Below, piece after piece: positions 7,430 through 15,839 of a DNA stretch of 49,674 bases. The position numbers and the translations under genes are program-made. How positions within the stretch are numbered: the stretch's first letter is position 1; each line of letters starts with the position of its first letter. Under the pieces are notes generated by a model that was not told the origin of the DNA, did not search any database, and was given only the letters and a program-made list of their open reading frames with translations. The stretch covers positions 28,458-78,131 of the forward strand of contig WTKN01000273.1 in the NCBI GenBank assembly GCA_011524395.1. The letters are read 5' to 3'. This stretch comes from Moorena sp. SS36440bin_2 (GTDB taxonomy: Bacteria; Cyanobacteriota; Cyanobacteriia; Cyanobacteriales; Coleofasciculaceae).

Positions 7430-8095
7430 TCAATTACCCTGGTATGTTTCAAATTCATTATTTCCTTTGCCATAACCCCAAGAGGCGAAATAACACTTAA
7501 CTTTTGAAGATTCACACAAATTCTCTATTTTATCATCAACTAAAACAGCATTATTATAATCTGGATGGTTATCTAAAAACCTTTCAATAAAATTGACTTT
7601 ACCGCCATATTTGACAGAATGACTATAATCAAATACTTTTAGATCTGGTATTTTAATCTTGAAATGGTTTTTCAAAATTAAAACATCATCCATATTTTTA
7701 CGAGTTAGAATAAAACAATTTTTGGTATTTTCTTGAATTGTCAGTGTTTTGCCATAATCAGTAAGATTATGTAAATCACACCACCAATTTAAATGATTAT
7801 TTTGATAAAATTTTCTAATTTTCTTGAATTGTTTACTATAACTATCTACTTCTTTTTGATTTACGTCTTTACGAAATTTTTCAAAGTTTTTTATAGTTTT
7901 ATTTTCTAAGACTTTTAATAAACAATATTCATCTGCATCTGAATAAAGGAGATGGCAATTATCTTTGTATAATTGTTTATGTTGACTATCATGAGTTGCT
8001 TTGTCGATACCATAATAGGCAAGTACGCCAATGTGATACCATTCTTGAAGAGAATCTACGATTACCCCATCAAAATCTAAAAAAATAGCTTCCAT
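7430..8095 (-). CDS. HAD-superfamily hydrolase, predicted small-molecule phosphatase
   Basis: A 221-residue HAD protein with nucleophile motif I FLDFDGVIVDS (Asp7 and Asp9), a Thr in motif II (CFILTRKN), a Lys before motif IV (KYGGKVNFIERFL) and the acidic pair in VLVDDKIENL. The cap between residues 15 and 95 is all-helical, as in the C1 class. It lacks the phosphonatase-type motif, so it is more likely a phosphate monoesterase than a C-P bond hydrolase. It is the first gene of the AT-rich three-gene set HAD, dehydrogenase-like, CDP-alcohol phosphotransferase. A plausible job is dephosphorylating a glycerol or lipid intermediate. The substrate is unknown. Confidence 0.7.
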   Translation of the reverse strand: MEAIFLDFDGVIVDSLQEWYHIGVLAYYGIDKATHDSQHKQLYKDNCHLLYSDADEYCLLKVLENKTIKNFEKFRKDVNQKEVDSYSKQFKKIRKFYQNNHLNWWCDLHNLTDYGKTLTIQENTKNCFILTRKNMDDVLILKNHFKIKIPDLKVFDYSHSVKYGGKVNFIERFLDNHPDYNNAVLVDDKIENLCESSKVKCYFASWGYGKGNNEFETYQGN

Positions 8096-8422
8096 TTTTA
8101 CCTATATAAAAGACATTTAAATCTCAAAAATACTGCGATAAAGCCTTTGCTAACTACTTAGTATTTTGTAATTCGGAGTACTTTTTAACGTATTTTCAAG
8201 GGTTGTTGGCGATTTAAAAAAAACGACTATTTATACTTTATTTTTACCCTATTTAATGACAATAATTTTCAATATTAAACGGCCACGTGGAGCCAGAAAC
8301 AAAATTCATGCTGGGATACCGGAATTGCTTCCGTAAAATGGGAGAAGCTCTATGACCCGCAAGAATAACTATGTGTGTAGATCCTAAGTTTTGGATCTAC
8401 GATTTTAAGTTGATAGTCCCTG
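8096..8422. other. Intergenic gap between the AT-rich lipid genes and the AEP operon
   Basis: No gene is visible in these 327 bp. GTAGATCC (8377-8384) and GGATCTAC (8393-8400) form a perfect 8-bp stem with an 8-nt loop 23 bp past the AEP transaminase stop, a possible weak terminator without a T-run. Base composition shifts here from mixed to AT-rich. Confidence 0.4.
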
Positions 8423-9508
8423 TTAATGCTTAAATAAAGCATGAAAACAATCCAGCAGACGGTCTAGATCACTCGGTTGGATATCGCCCATATTAGCTAT
8501 GCGGAAAATCTGGTTTTTGAATCCCCCCTGCCCCGCATAAATCACAAAACCAGATTCTTTCAGCGTGTCATGGATTTGGTCATAGCTGTAGCCTGGGGGC
8601 AATTTAAAAGAAGTCAGGACACAGCTATAATCTTCCACATCCAAGAGCGGTTTGACCCCGAGATTTTGCAAAGTCTGCAAAATCTGGTGAGCACGCTGAG
8701 TGTAAGAGCTGTGTCTGGCTGTCTGCCCACCCATGTCCTCCATTTCCTTGAGAGCCTCCTGGAGCCCATAGGCTACCTGTACAGCTTGGGTAAAGGGCGA
8801 ATAGCCCCTTGCCTGCTCTTGATGATAGCGATAGAGATCTAAGTAAACGGTTCCAGCGGCAGAGGGGCGAGTTTCGAAAATAGATCGCTTTACCAACACA
8901 AAGGATAGACCAGGCACACCATGCAAGCATTTATTTGCTGTTGCCGCACAGGCTTCTAAATTCCAAGGCGCAAACTCAATGGCCTCGGCACCAAAACTGG
9001 AGACACTATCAAGCAGCAGTGCGACATTGTAGCGCTGACACAGTTGACCTAACTGGGCGACATCATTGAGTCGTCCAGTGGTGGTTTCGTGATGAACGGC
9101 AATCACATGGGTAATGGCTGAATCCTGGCTCAGGCACGTTTCAACCTCTTTCAGGTTCATGGGTTCGTGCCAGGGGGCAGTGACCACCTCCAGGGACTTA
9201 CCATGAGCCTTGATCATTGCTGCCATGCGCTCACCATAGACCCCATTTGTTACCACTAAAGCCTTGCCATCCTGAGGCACAAGGGTTGATAGCATTGCCT
9301 CTACGGCACAAGTGCCGGAACCGGTAAGTAAAATAGCCTCATAGTCCTCAGCGGCTGCGGGATACACCTTGGCTAAACGCCCTTTGATATCTAGAGTCAG
9401 CTCAGCAAACTCAGGTTCACGATGGCACAGGTCTGGCTGGAGTAAGGCACGGCGCACGCGATCGCTGAGGGTAACAGGGCCAGGGTTGAGTAAGATAGTC
9501 CGGTTCAT
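8423..9508 (-). CDS. phnW: 2-aminoethylphosphonate-pyruvate transaminase
   Basis: This 361-residue class V aminotransferase matches the PhnW type: start NRTILLNPGPVTLSDRVRRA, phosphate-site segment LLTGSGTCAVEAML (residues 60-73), HHETTTGRLND (139-149), PLP-binding Asp167 in LLLDSVSSFGAE, and Schiff-base Lys193 in ATANKCLHGVPG. It interconverts phosphonoacetaldehyde and 2-aminoethylphosphonate with alanine/pyruvate. Here it lies directly downstream of PEP mutase and phosphonopyruvate decarboxylase genes and must act in the synthetic direction, making AEP. The gap to the upstream gene is 51 bp. No phosphonate-degradation gene is present in the window, which supports biosynthesis over catabolism. 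Confidence 0.93.
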   Translation of the reverse strand: MNRTILLNPGPVTLSDRVRRALLQPDLCHREPEFAELTLDIKGRLAKVYPAAAEDYEAILLTGSGTCAVEAMLSTLVPQDGKALVVTNGVYGERMAAMIKAHGKSLEVVTAPWHEPMNLKEVETCLSQDSAITHVIAVHHETTTGRLNDVAQLGQLCQRYNVALLLDSVSSFGAEAIEFAPWNLEACAATANKCLHGVPGLSFVLVKRSIFETRPSAAGTVYLDLYRYHQEQARGYSPFTQAVQVAYGLQEALKEMEDMGGQTARHSSYTQRAHQILQTLQNLGVKPLLDVEDYSCVLTSFKLPPGYSYDQIHDTLKESGFVIYAGQGGFKNQIFRIANMGDIQPSDLDRLLDCFHALFKH

Positions 9509-9559
9509 GTTGATGTAAAGCTTAGAGTTGAGCTAGATTCAGATCGAATCAAGGTGTGA

Positions 9560-10705
9560 TTATCGGGCTTCTATAAACTGCCGCAGACGTTGGGCAACCT
9601 CTAGGGGGGTAACGTGGGGCCGAGGTAATTTGTCAGGAATACCAGGCTTAATCTTGGCGTGAATGAACATTAATTGCTCGGATGGGTCTTGGGTCAAAGC
9701 TTTCACCTCCTCAGGGGTTGTGGCTACAGCAACCTGTTCGTAACCACAGGCTTTTGCGATCGCACCAAAATCAATAGAGGCCGACACGGTGGACTGTCCC
9801 CCTGTGGATTCATGGCGCTGATTGTCTAGGAGAATATGCCGCAAGTTGGGCGGACGTTCATAGCCAACGGTGGCTAACGCTCCTAGGCGCATCAAAGCGG
9901 CACCATCTCCATCGAGCACAATCACCCGACGGTGGGGCTGAGCCAGGGCTATACCCAGGCCGAGACTGGAGATACATCCCATGGAACCAACCATGTAAAG
10001 TTGATTTGCTTGGTCCTGAATGGCATACAATTCCCGACCGGTGTAGCCCGTAGTGGCCAACAGAATGTCCTCAGGCCCAGTTGCCCCTTGGATGGCTTGC
10101 AGCATTTCACGACGGGTGAAGCAGGGGTCATTTTGAAGGGGGAGAGTATCAGCAGGGGTGATCGACAGGGGCTTGACGGTTAATTGAGAGCTTAACGGGC
10201 AAGATTCCACCGAACCCTTTTGCATCACCAGGGCATAGGGCGTCTGATGCTGCCGCATATGGGCAACTGCCCGGTCTAGAGTAGGCTCAACCTGGTCTAT
10301 TTCCGTGGGAAAAGGTTCCCATGGCACCTGGATTAGATCTAGCAATTGGGGAGTAATAGCTCCCATCAGCTGGTGCTGGGGTTCGTCCGGTGCCCCACCG
10401 GGTTGTCCTCGCCAGGTCACAATCACCAATATGGGAATTTTAAAGGTGTGAGTCAGGGAGGTGAGGGGATTGACAGCGTTACCAAACCCCGAATTCTGAA
10501 ACATGACCACACTGGGCACTCCAGCCAATTCGGCCCCGCAGGCGATCGCCACAGCATCTCCTTCATTCGCAGCTCCTACATAGCGGAGATGATCAGAGTC
10601 AATGACCGTGTTAATAAAAGATTTGAGGTAGGAGCAAGGCACCCCTGTGTATAACCCAAACCCTTTTTCCTGAGCCGCTTGGATAAAGTATTCGGATTTG
10701 ATCAT
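9560..10705 (-). CDS. aepY: Phosphonopyruvate decarboxylase
   Basis: A 381-residue thiamine-diphosphate enzyme. Glu48 in AANEGDAVAIA is the ThDP-activating Glu, NSGFGNAVNPL (71-81) is typical of phosphonopyruvate/sulfopyruvate decarboxylases, and the metal-ThDP motif starts at GDG (266-268) and ends near Asn295 in ILLDNQRHESTGGQ. The decarboxylation to phosphonoacetaldehyde is the irreversible step that pulls the unfavourable PEP mutase equilibrium. The ATG at 10703-10705 directly touches the pepM stop codon (no gap), so the two are translationally coupled. Sulfopyruvate decarboxylase is the only close alternative, and the pepM neighbour rules against it. Confidence 0.95.
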   Translation of the reverse strand: MIKSEYFIQAAQEKGFGLYTGVPCSYLKSFINTVIDSDHLRYVGAANEGDAVAIACGAELAGVPSVVMFQNSGFGNAVNPLTSLTHTFKIPILVIVTWRGQPGGAPDEPQHQLMGAITPQLLDLIQVPWEPFPTEIDQVEPTLDRAVAHMRQHQTPYALVMQKGSVESCPLSSQLTVKPLSITPADTLPLQNDPCFTRREMLQAIQGATGPEDILLATTGYTGRELYAIQDQANQLYMVGSMGCISSLGLGIALAQPHRRVIVLDGDGAALMRLGALATVGYERPPNLRHILLDNQRHESTGGQSTVSASIDFGAIAKACGYEQVAVATTPEEVKALTQDPSEQLMFIHAKIKPGIPDKLPRPHVTPLEVAQRLRQFIEAR

Positions 10706-12397
10706 TTAGAAACTTCCAGCCTTGAACAGATCTTCGACTTGATCAATATCGAGCCAATGCCCTTTGATATAAAGCACATGTACCCGATGGCCATGGCTGA
10801 TCAACTCATTAATCAGAGTCGGCATCCGACCCTGTTGCCGCATCTGCTCTGACTGGAGCAAAGTATTAAGGGTATCCTGTAATTTCTGCTGCCCCTGTTG
10901 GGAAACTTTCAGCAATCCGGTCCATCTGCCGCAGATTTCGCCCTCGGGCAGTTGATCGCTGATTTGCTGTAGATCAACATGTTGATAAAATGCCTGGGTC
11001 GAGTCGGGTAGAGAACAGGCAACGTAATCGGGTCGGATTTGCTGGGTTTGGCGGTGCTGACTCGAATCTATAATGACCACAAAGTCATGATCAACCCCTA
11101 ACAGCATTTGCAGAATGTACTTTTTGAACAGAACATCACCGTAGCCTATGATCCAATCCTGTCCATCCTGGGGCAACTCCTGCAAGCCTTGACTAAGGGA
11201 AACGAGTTCACCTGTGGTGTCATAGTCGTCGTTATCTACATAATCGAGGCCAGGTAAATTGACAACGTCCTTTTTGTAGCCACGCACCACAGTGATGTCT
11301 TGAATACCGACACTGTGGTGCTCTTCCACAATCCGTGATAGCAGGGGTTGACCGTGCAGATCTACCATGCACTTGGGTTTATCTGTAGTGAACTCACCCA
11401 ATTCAATTCCACGGGAAGCTGCTAGGAGAACTGTGCGGTTCCCAGCACCAGGGTTCTGGGGTAAATATCGCTGCTCCGCTTCCAGGTGTTCCGCAACCCC
11501 TTGCAGCCGGAAGATCTCAGACACAGGCACAATCTTGTCTTCAACATTTAGCAGGTTCTGCTCTAGCATTAACGTCTGAGCCACCTTTTGGGTCATCGTC
11601 ACGGAAGCTCGGAGCAGGTGATTCGCCCAAATGGCGATAGAGAAGCCAGCATCTCTAAAGACTTCAGTAGGTGTAGCGTAGTACTTGGTCGGTACAATCA
11701 CCACTGGAGAGCGATCGCCCCACTCCCGTTTAAAGGCCAACACTTCATCAGCCACATGCAAGGAGCTGTGGATCAAAATGCCATCCGCTCCGGCATCGTA
11801 ATAGGCTTGGGCTCGCCTTAATGCTTCTGAGAGCCCCCAACCGGCGATAAACGCTTCTACTCGGGCAATCAGGACAAAGTCATCATCACTTTGGGCATCT
11901 TTAGCGGCCTTGATTTTGCCGCAGAACTCGTCCATGTCAGCCAGGGGCTGAGCTGTGCCCTTAATAAAGCTATTGGTCTTGGGGAAGAGTTTGTCCTCAA
12001 TACAGACACCAGCGACACCACGCTGCTCTAATTTTTTGACCAAGCGTTGCACATTGTTGAAATTTCCGTAGCCCGTATCCCCATCCAGCAGAATTGGGAC
12101 AGAAGTGGCATCGGACATGAACTCAACCACTTCCAAGACTTGAGTCCAACTTGCTTCGTTGTTATCACGCACACCCAACTGGGCAGAAATGCTGAGTCCA
12201 CTGCCCCAAATGCCCTGAAAGCCTGCCTCTTCAGCAATCTTAGCGCTGATTCCATCATGGGCCTCTATCAGAAACTCTAACTGCTTAGAGTTCAGCAGTG
12301 TTCTAAGTTGTGTCGTTTTTCTAGGTTGTGTTGTTTTTCTAAGTTGCGTTGCTTTTCTAGGTTCTGTCGTTGTTCTAAATTGTGCTGTTGTTTTCAT
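10706..12397 (-). CDS. pepM: PEP mutase fused to a C-terminal nucleotidyltransferase domain
   Basis: A 563-residue bifunctional protein. Residues 32-315 are a phosphoenolpyruvate mutase of the isocitrate lyase superfamily with the diagnostic EDK-x5-NS motif ([10 protein letters not shown], 134-143) and the metal motif [11 protein letters not shown] (103-113). It forms the C-P bond, PEP to phosphonopyruvate. Residues 320-563 are a nucleotidyltransferase domain with a degenerate P-loop ([11 protein letters not shown], without the usual GxGxR), TDKPKCMV, the metal Asp in IIGYGDVLF, and LDIDQVEDL at the end. Such fusions are known in phosphonate clusters and are thought to make a CMP-phosphonate. 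Start: AGGA 6 nt before the ATG. Residues 8-31 are an odd 6-residue repeat. It is the first gene of the AEP operon. Confidence 0.95.
   Translation of the reverse strand: MKTTAQFRTTTEPRKATQLRKTTQPRKTTQLRTLLNSKQLEFLIEAHDGISAKIAEEAGFQGIWGSGLSISAQLGVRDNNEASWTQVLEVVEFMSDATSVPILLDGDTGYGNFNNVQRLVKKLEQRGVAGVCIEDKLFPKTNSFIKGTAQPLADMDEFCGKIKAAKDAQSDDDFVLIARVEAFIAGWGLSEALRRAQAYYDAGADGILIHSSLHVADEVLAFKREWGDRSPVVIVPTKYYATPTEVFRDAGFSIAIWANHLLRASVTMTQKVAQTLMLEQNLLNVEDKIVPVSEIFRLQGVAEHLEAEQRYLPQNPGAGNRTVLLAASRGIELGEFTTDKPKCMVDLHGQPLLSRIVEEHHSVGIQDITVVRGYKKDVVNLPGLDYVDNDDYDTTGELVSLSQGLQELPQDGQDWIIGYGDVLFKKYILQMLLGVDHDFVVIIDSSQHRQTQQIRPDYVACSLPDSTQAFYQHVDLQQISDQLPEGEICGRWTGLLKVSQQGQQKLQDTLNTLLQSEQMRQQGRMPTLINELISHGHRVHVLYIKGHWLDIDQVEDLFKAGSF
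12303..12392. repeat. Five 18-bp tandem repeats in the 5' end of pepM
   Basis: Five consecutive 18-bp units (12303, 12321, 12339, 12357, 12375) differ at a few positions. In the coding strand they give a basic hexapeptide of the form R-(K/T)-(T/A)-T-(Q/E)-(L/P). The array lies between the start codon and the first conserved PEP mutase residues, so it extends the N-terminus by about 24 residues without touching the catalytic domain. Confidence 0.8.
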
Positions 12398-12713
12398 TTG
12401 GCATCCTAAAATTGCAACAATTTTTGACGAAAGTGGTCTAGGAAATAGGCTTACTTTTTATCTTTGTTAAGGATCTCGATCGATCATGAGCCACTCAAAA
12501 CACAGTTAACTCAGGATTAGCTTTTCCTACCCTGATGCTGCTGTCGGCTCATAGCTTTTCAACACTACTTGACTAGCAGTTTTAGTAGCAGTGTTTAGAA
12601 ACATGACAAGGTTACCTAGCTCCCAGCCCTTCCATGGTGGGCAAGAAATCAGGGGAGTTAGGGAAACCAGTGCAAAGGCTCAATAGCCTTATCTGACCAC
12701 GTTTAACTAACTT
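12398..12713. other. Upstream region of the AEP operon
   Basis: These 316 bp hold the pepM ribosome-binding site (AGGA on the minus strand just upstream of 12397) and presumably its promoter. I see no gene, no strong terminator for the broken licD gene that ends at 12714, and no clear operator palindrome. The leftward genes could therefore be partly read from transcripts that begin upstream. Confidence 0.4.
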
Positions 12714-13772
12714 TTAAGCTGAATTTAAAATAATTTTAACCTTTTTTGTGCTCAATGAATATCGCTTCGGATCGTGATCAGGTCCTAGGGCGACATTCAA
12801 ACGATGATTCCAAATCCTGCAAACTTTTAAAACGTCTTCCCCATATCCTCTTTTGAGATACGTCTCGGCCTGGTTGGGTCCATAAATCTTAAAATCGTAG
12901 AATTGAAACTCTCGCAAAGGAAAGATCTCATCGAGATCTGGATACTGAGGATGTCCCCCTTCAGAGGGCAATCTCCTTTGGTCATAGATATAGATTTCAA
13001 TCCCGTCAGTTATTTTGTAAAGATTTTTTTCGATCTTTCTCAAGTAGAAACCATGATCATTGAGGAGAGTTTATAAAGTAAATAATTTATGGAAATCTGC
13101 CTCTGTCATCTCAATATCAATGTCATCATCCCAGGGAATGACTCCTTCGTGCCGCAGAGCACCGATTAATGTTCCTGAAATAGCCCAGTAAGGGATATCA
13201 TGCTGTCTAAGGAGGGAATCAAGGAACTGGAAGTCTTGGCGCAATTGCCAATGTATTGGTTTTAATTTCTCAGCCAAAGCAACCACCATGTCGGCGATTG
13301 TCCCTGTCATTTTTGATTCAATGCCCTTCTCGATGGCATAGTTGTAATGGGCGATCGCTTCAGCAAGTCCTTCTTGTTTTGTCAGCACGTCGTGGGGTTG
13401 GGCTGATAAGACATCTGACTGTAGCGCAAGGGCTTTATTATAAATGGTGGCTGCTTCAATCACTTGACGGGCACAGCGATCAATCTCTTCTAATCGCTGG
13501 AATGATATCTGAGCAGACAACAATAGGTACCACAGCTGCTCGTGAAATTCCTCACAGTCCGGTTTAAGTTTAATCGCTTTCAGGTAACAGGCAATTGATT
13601 GGACCCACTCACCTTGTTGGCAGTAGAGCTCTCCTAATTCTAGATAAAGTTGAGGATTATCTGGTTCCAGCTCAATGTTTTTCTTGGTGTTGGCGATTGC
13701 CTGTGCTAGATCATCGAGTGGATTTAACAATGTATCTTTTATCGTAGTCCTGTGCTGTAATAGCTTCTGCAC
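12714..13772 (-). pseudogene. TPR-LicD protein interrupted by one in-frame TAA
   Basis: Two open stretches lie in the same frame: 13071-13772 (233 residues) and the stretch ending at 12714. They are separated only by TAA at 13071-13073, followed at once by codons reading TLLNDHGFYLRKIEKN. The upstream part has TPR-like repeats (about residues 22-70, 130-150) and the LicD signature SGTLIGALRHEGVIPWDDDIDI (199-220) with the catalytic acidic cluster. The downstream part has the LicD C-terminal elements FPLREFQFYDFKIYGP and YLKRGYGED. LicD proteins move phosphocholine or similar groups from a CDP/CMP carrier to glycans. A nonsense mutation, readthrough or a sequencing error could explain the stop. 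The only upstream start is GTG at 13772, and the ribosome site is poor. Confidence 0.75.
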
Positions 13773-13789
13773 CTAGGTTTGATTCCGGA

Positions 13790-13823
13790 GGAAGGCCAAC
13801 CCTTAAGGGTTTGCATACCTTCC
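13790..13823. terminator. Nested palindrome downstream of htrA
   Basis: A 14-bp perfect palindrome AACCCTTAAGGGTT (13798-13811) lies inside GGAAGG (13790-13795) and CCTTCC (13818-13823). It sits between the htrA stop (13862) and the broken licD gene, on the leftward strand, and probably ends the htrA transcript. There is no long T-run. Confidence 0.4.
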
Positions 13824-13861
13824 CTCGGATTTGATCAGTTCTAGATTACGCCCTTTAATCA

Positions 13862-15070
13862 CTAAGTAGGATTTTTTAGTGCATCGGTGCGAACAAACAC
13901 GCTAGTAGTCTGCTTACCGCGCCTTACTTTTATCTCTAGTACCTTATTTACTCCACTATTTTCCACAAGGCGCTGTAGTTGTGTAGCATTAGTAACAGAT
14001 GTTCCATCAATTTGAACAATGATGTCCCCACGACGCATACCAGCATCAGCAGCTGGTGTATCCGGCATTACTTGAACTACCAAGACACCATTGACTTCTG
14101 GTAATAGGAAAACAGAATTGGGGTCATTGTTGTTCTCTCGTGCTAGTTCTGGGGTTAGGGTTGTCATCCGAACGCCGATATATGGATGGACAACTTTTTG
14201 TCCTTGGGCTAGTTTGTTGGAAATCTCTTTGACTTTGTTGATGGGAATAGCAAAACCAATTCCCATGGCATTAGCCCGAATAGCAGTGTTGATGCCAATT
14301 ACTTCCCCTGTAGCATTCAACAACGGACCACCAGAGTTTCCAGGATTAATAGCTGCATCGGTTTGAATAAAGTCTAGTCGCTTGTCGGGAATACCTGCCT
14401 GAGCGCTGGAGCGTCCAATGGTGCTGACAATTCCCAGAGTCACTGTATTATCTAGCCCTAGGGGGTTACCAACAGCAATAGCCCAATCTCCAACCTGAAC
14501 TTGACTGGAATTCCCTAGAGAGGCAATCGGTAAGGAAGTACCGTCAATTTTGACAACAGCTAAGTCGGTGAATTCATCGACACCCTTGACTTCACCATCA
14601 AACTTGCGCCCATCCTTGAGGGTAACGGTTACTTTATCTGCATCTTCCACAACATGGGCATTGGTCAGTAGGATGCCACTGTTGTCAATTATAAACCCAG
14701 AGCCTTGACCTTGTAAGCGTCTTTCTTGGGGCATTTGGGATGAAAAGTCATCACCGAAAAAGCGCCGGAAGAAGGGGTCATCCAAAAAAGGATCGACGCG
14801 CCTGGAAACGGTGCGCTCGGTGTCAATGCGCACCACTGCTGCTCCAACCCGATTCACCGCTGCTGTTACAAAACTGCTATTATTAGGTTGCTGTGGACTC
14901 AGGAATTGTTGGGCAATCAATGGGGGAGTTACTGAGTCTGTGCTGGGTACAGGAGCAGCCTTGGAGGGAGATACACGATAAACGCCAACTGTCAATAAGA
15001 CTCCAAGTAAAATAGCCAAGAGATAGTTACTAATTGAGCGAAGCCAAATCGAAAATTTAGTTGATGACAT
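13862..15070 (-). CDS. HtrA/Deg family serine protease (S1C) with PDZ domain
   Basis: A 402-residue trypsin-fold protease with His in LLTNAHVVEDADK, Asp in EFTDLAVVKID and nucleophile Ser in NPGNSGGPLLN, followed by a single C-terminal PDZ domain (about residues 300-395, RRGDIIVQIDGTSV). The N-terminus carries a membrane anchor or signal (YLLAILLGVLLTVGVY), so the enzyme acts in the periplasm or thylakoid lumen, degrading misfolded proteins. Cyanobacteria usually have three paralogues (HhoA, HhoB, HtrA), and sequence reading alone does not say which this is. The gene is separated by 424 bp from the divergent metal sensor and ends in a palindrome at 13790-13823. Confidence 0.93.
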   Translation of the reverse strand: MSSTKFSIWLRSISNYLLAILLGVLLTVGVYRVSPSKAAPVPSTDSVTPPLIAQQFLSPQQPNNSSFVTAAVNRVGAAVVRIDTERTVSRRVDPFLDDPFFRRFFGDDFSSQMPQERRLQGQGSGFIIDNSGILLTNAHVVEDADKVTVTLKDGRKFDGEVKGVDEFTDLAVVKIDGTSLPIASLGNSSQVQVGDWAIAVGNPLGLDNTVTLGIVSTIGRSSAQAGIPDKRLDFIQTDAAINPGNSGGPLLNATGEVIGINTAIRANAMGIGFAIPINKVKEISNKLAQGQKVVHPYIGVRMTTLTPELARENNNDPNSVFLLPEVNGVLVVQVMPDTPAADAGMRRGDIIVQIDGTSVTNATQLQRLVENSGVNKVLEIKVRRGKQTTSVFVRTDALKNPT

Positions 15071-15494
15071 AGTATTATCGTATTCTTCTGGTTAATTTTG
15101 GGGAATAGCATTGCTAAGCCAATGCCACGTCCTAAAACCTATGGGATTTACTTGGCTTTGGCTAGTGGTTAGTAGTCAGTTGTTGCTGACCCTTAGCATT
15201 AACCCCTAACTCAAGTCTAGCTTCCCTGAGATTCCTCCCACCCAAAGCCAGGATTGGGTTTCGAGGCAGATTTTTAGGATTGTGGATTAGTTGCTACAAG
15301 CATCTAATCCCTATGGGTGAGAGTTAGTTCTATGACGTTAGTACTACCTGGGGTAGTTCCAGGGGTTGCGACCCAAGGGCGTGAGCAATCCCTCCCGCTC
15401 TTGAGAGCCCAACAAATTAAGCTTAATAATTATCAATAATGATATACCCCTCGAAGTTGGTTAACCTTGGACTAAGAAAACTAATAAAACCGCT
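15071..15494. other. Intergenic region between divergent htrA and csoR-like genes
   Basis: This stretch must hold promoters for both flanking genes. I find no gene or convincing structured element. A purine-rich TTAGTAGTCAG/AGTTAGTTC stretch is present but unremarkable. No palindromic CsoR-type operator was recognised with confidence. Confidence 0.3.
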
Positions 15495-15839
15495 ATGATC
15501 GCGAAAGATAGGGAATATGCCCTGACTCATGAACTGAATCACAACCATAGTGAAAATACCCATGGTCACGTCCATGATGAAGAATCTCTGAGGCGAATTA
15601 TCAATCGCCTGTCTCGAATCGAGGGGCATATTCGAGGGATTAAGACTATGGTGCAAGAAAGTCGCCCCTGTCCTGATGTTTTGGTACAGATTGCTGCAGT
15701 TCGAGGGGCTTTGGATAAAGTGGCACGAATTATCCTGGATGAACATTTAAGCGAGTGTATCGGTCGTGCCGCTGAGCAGGGCAACATCGAGGTAGAAATT
15801 GAGGAGTTGAAAGCGGCTTTAGATCAATTTTTACGTTAG
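15495..15839 (+). CDS. CsoR/RcnR-family metal-sensing repressor, InrS-like
   Basis: A 114-residue all-helical DUF156 protein. Cys59 (RPCPD), His84 and Cys88 (DEHLSEC) match the metal-ligand positions of CsoR-family sensors, and the N-terminal tail is rich in His (HNHSENTHGHVHDEE, residues 16-30), as in the cyanobacterial nickel sensor InrS, where a tail His is the fourth ligand. It should bind DNA without metal and release it on binding Ni(II), or possibly Cu(I), derepressing an exporter gene. No exporter lies next to it, so its target must be elsewhere. Its end overlaps the convergent downstream gene by 4 bp. Confidence 0.88.
   Translation: MIAKDREYALTHELNHNHSENTHGHVHDEESLRRIINRLSRIEGHIRGIKTMVQESRPCPDVLVQIAAVRGALDKVARIILDEHLSECIGRAAEQGNIEVEIEELKAALDQFLR

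Noticed and set aside
7430-8095. Phosphonoacetaldehyde hydrolase (PhnX) for the HAD protein
   Set aside because: Motif I is DFDGVIVDS rather than the phosphonatase-type DxAGT sequence, and no Schiff-base Lys context is seen in the cap.
8423-9508. Phosphonate degradation (phnW-phnX) operon
   Set aside because: No phosphonatase or C-P lyase gene is present, and the transaminase is coupled to pepM and decarboxylase genes, so biosynthesis is the better reading.
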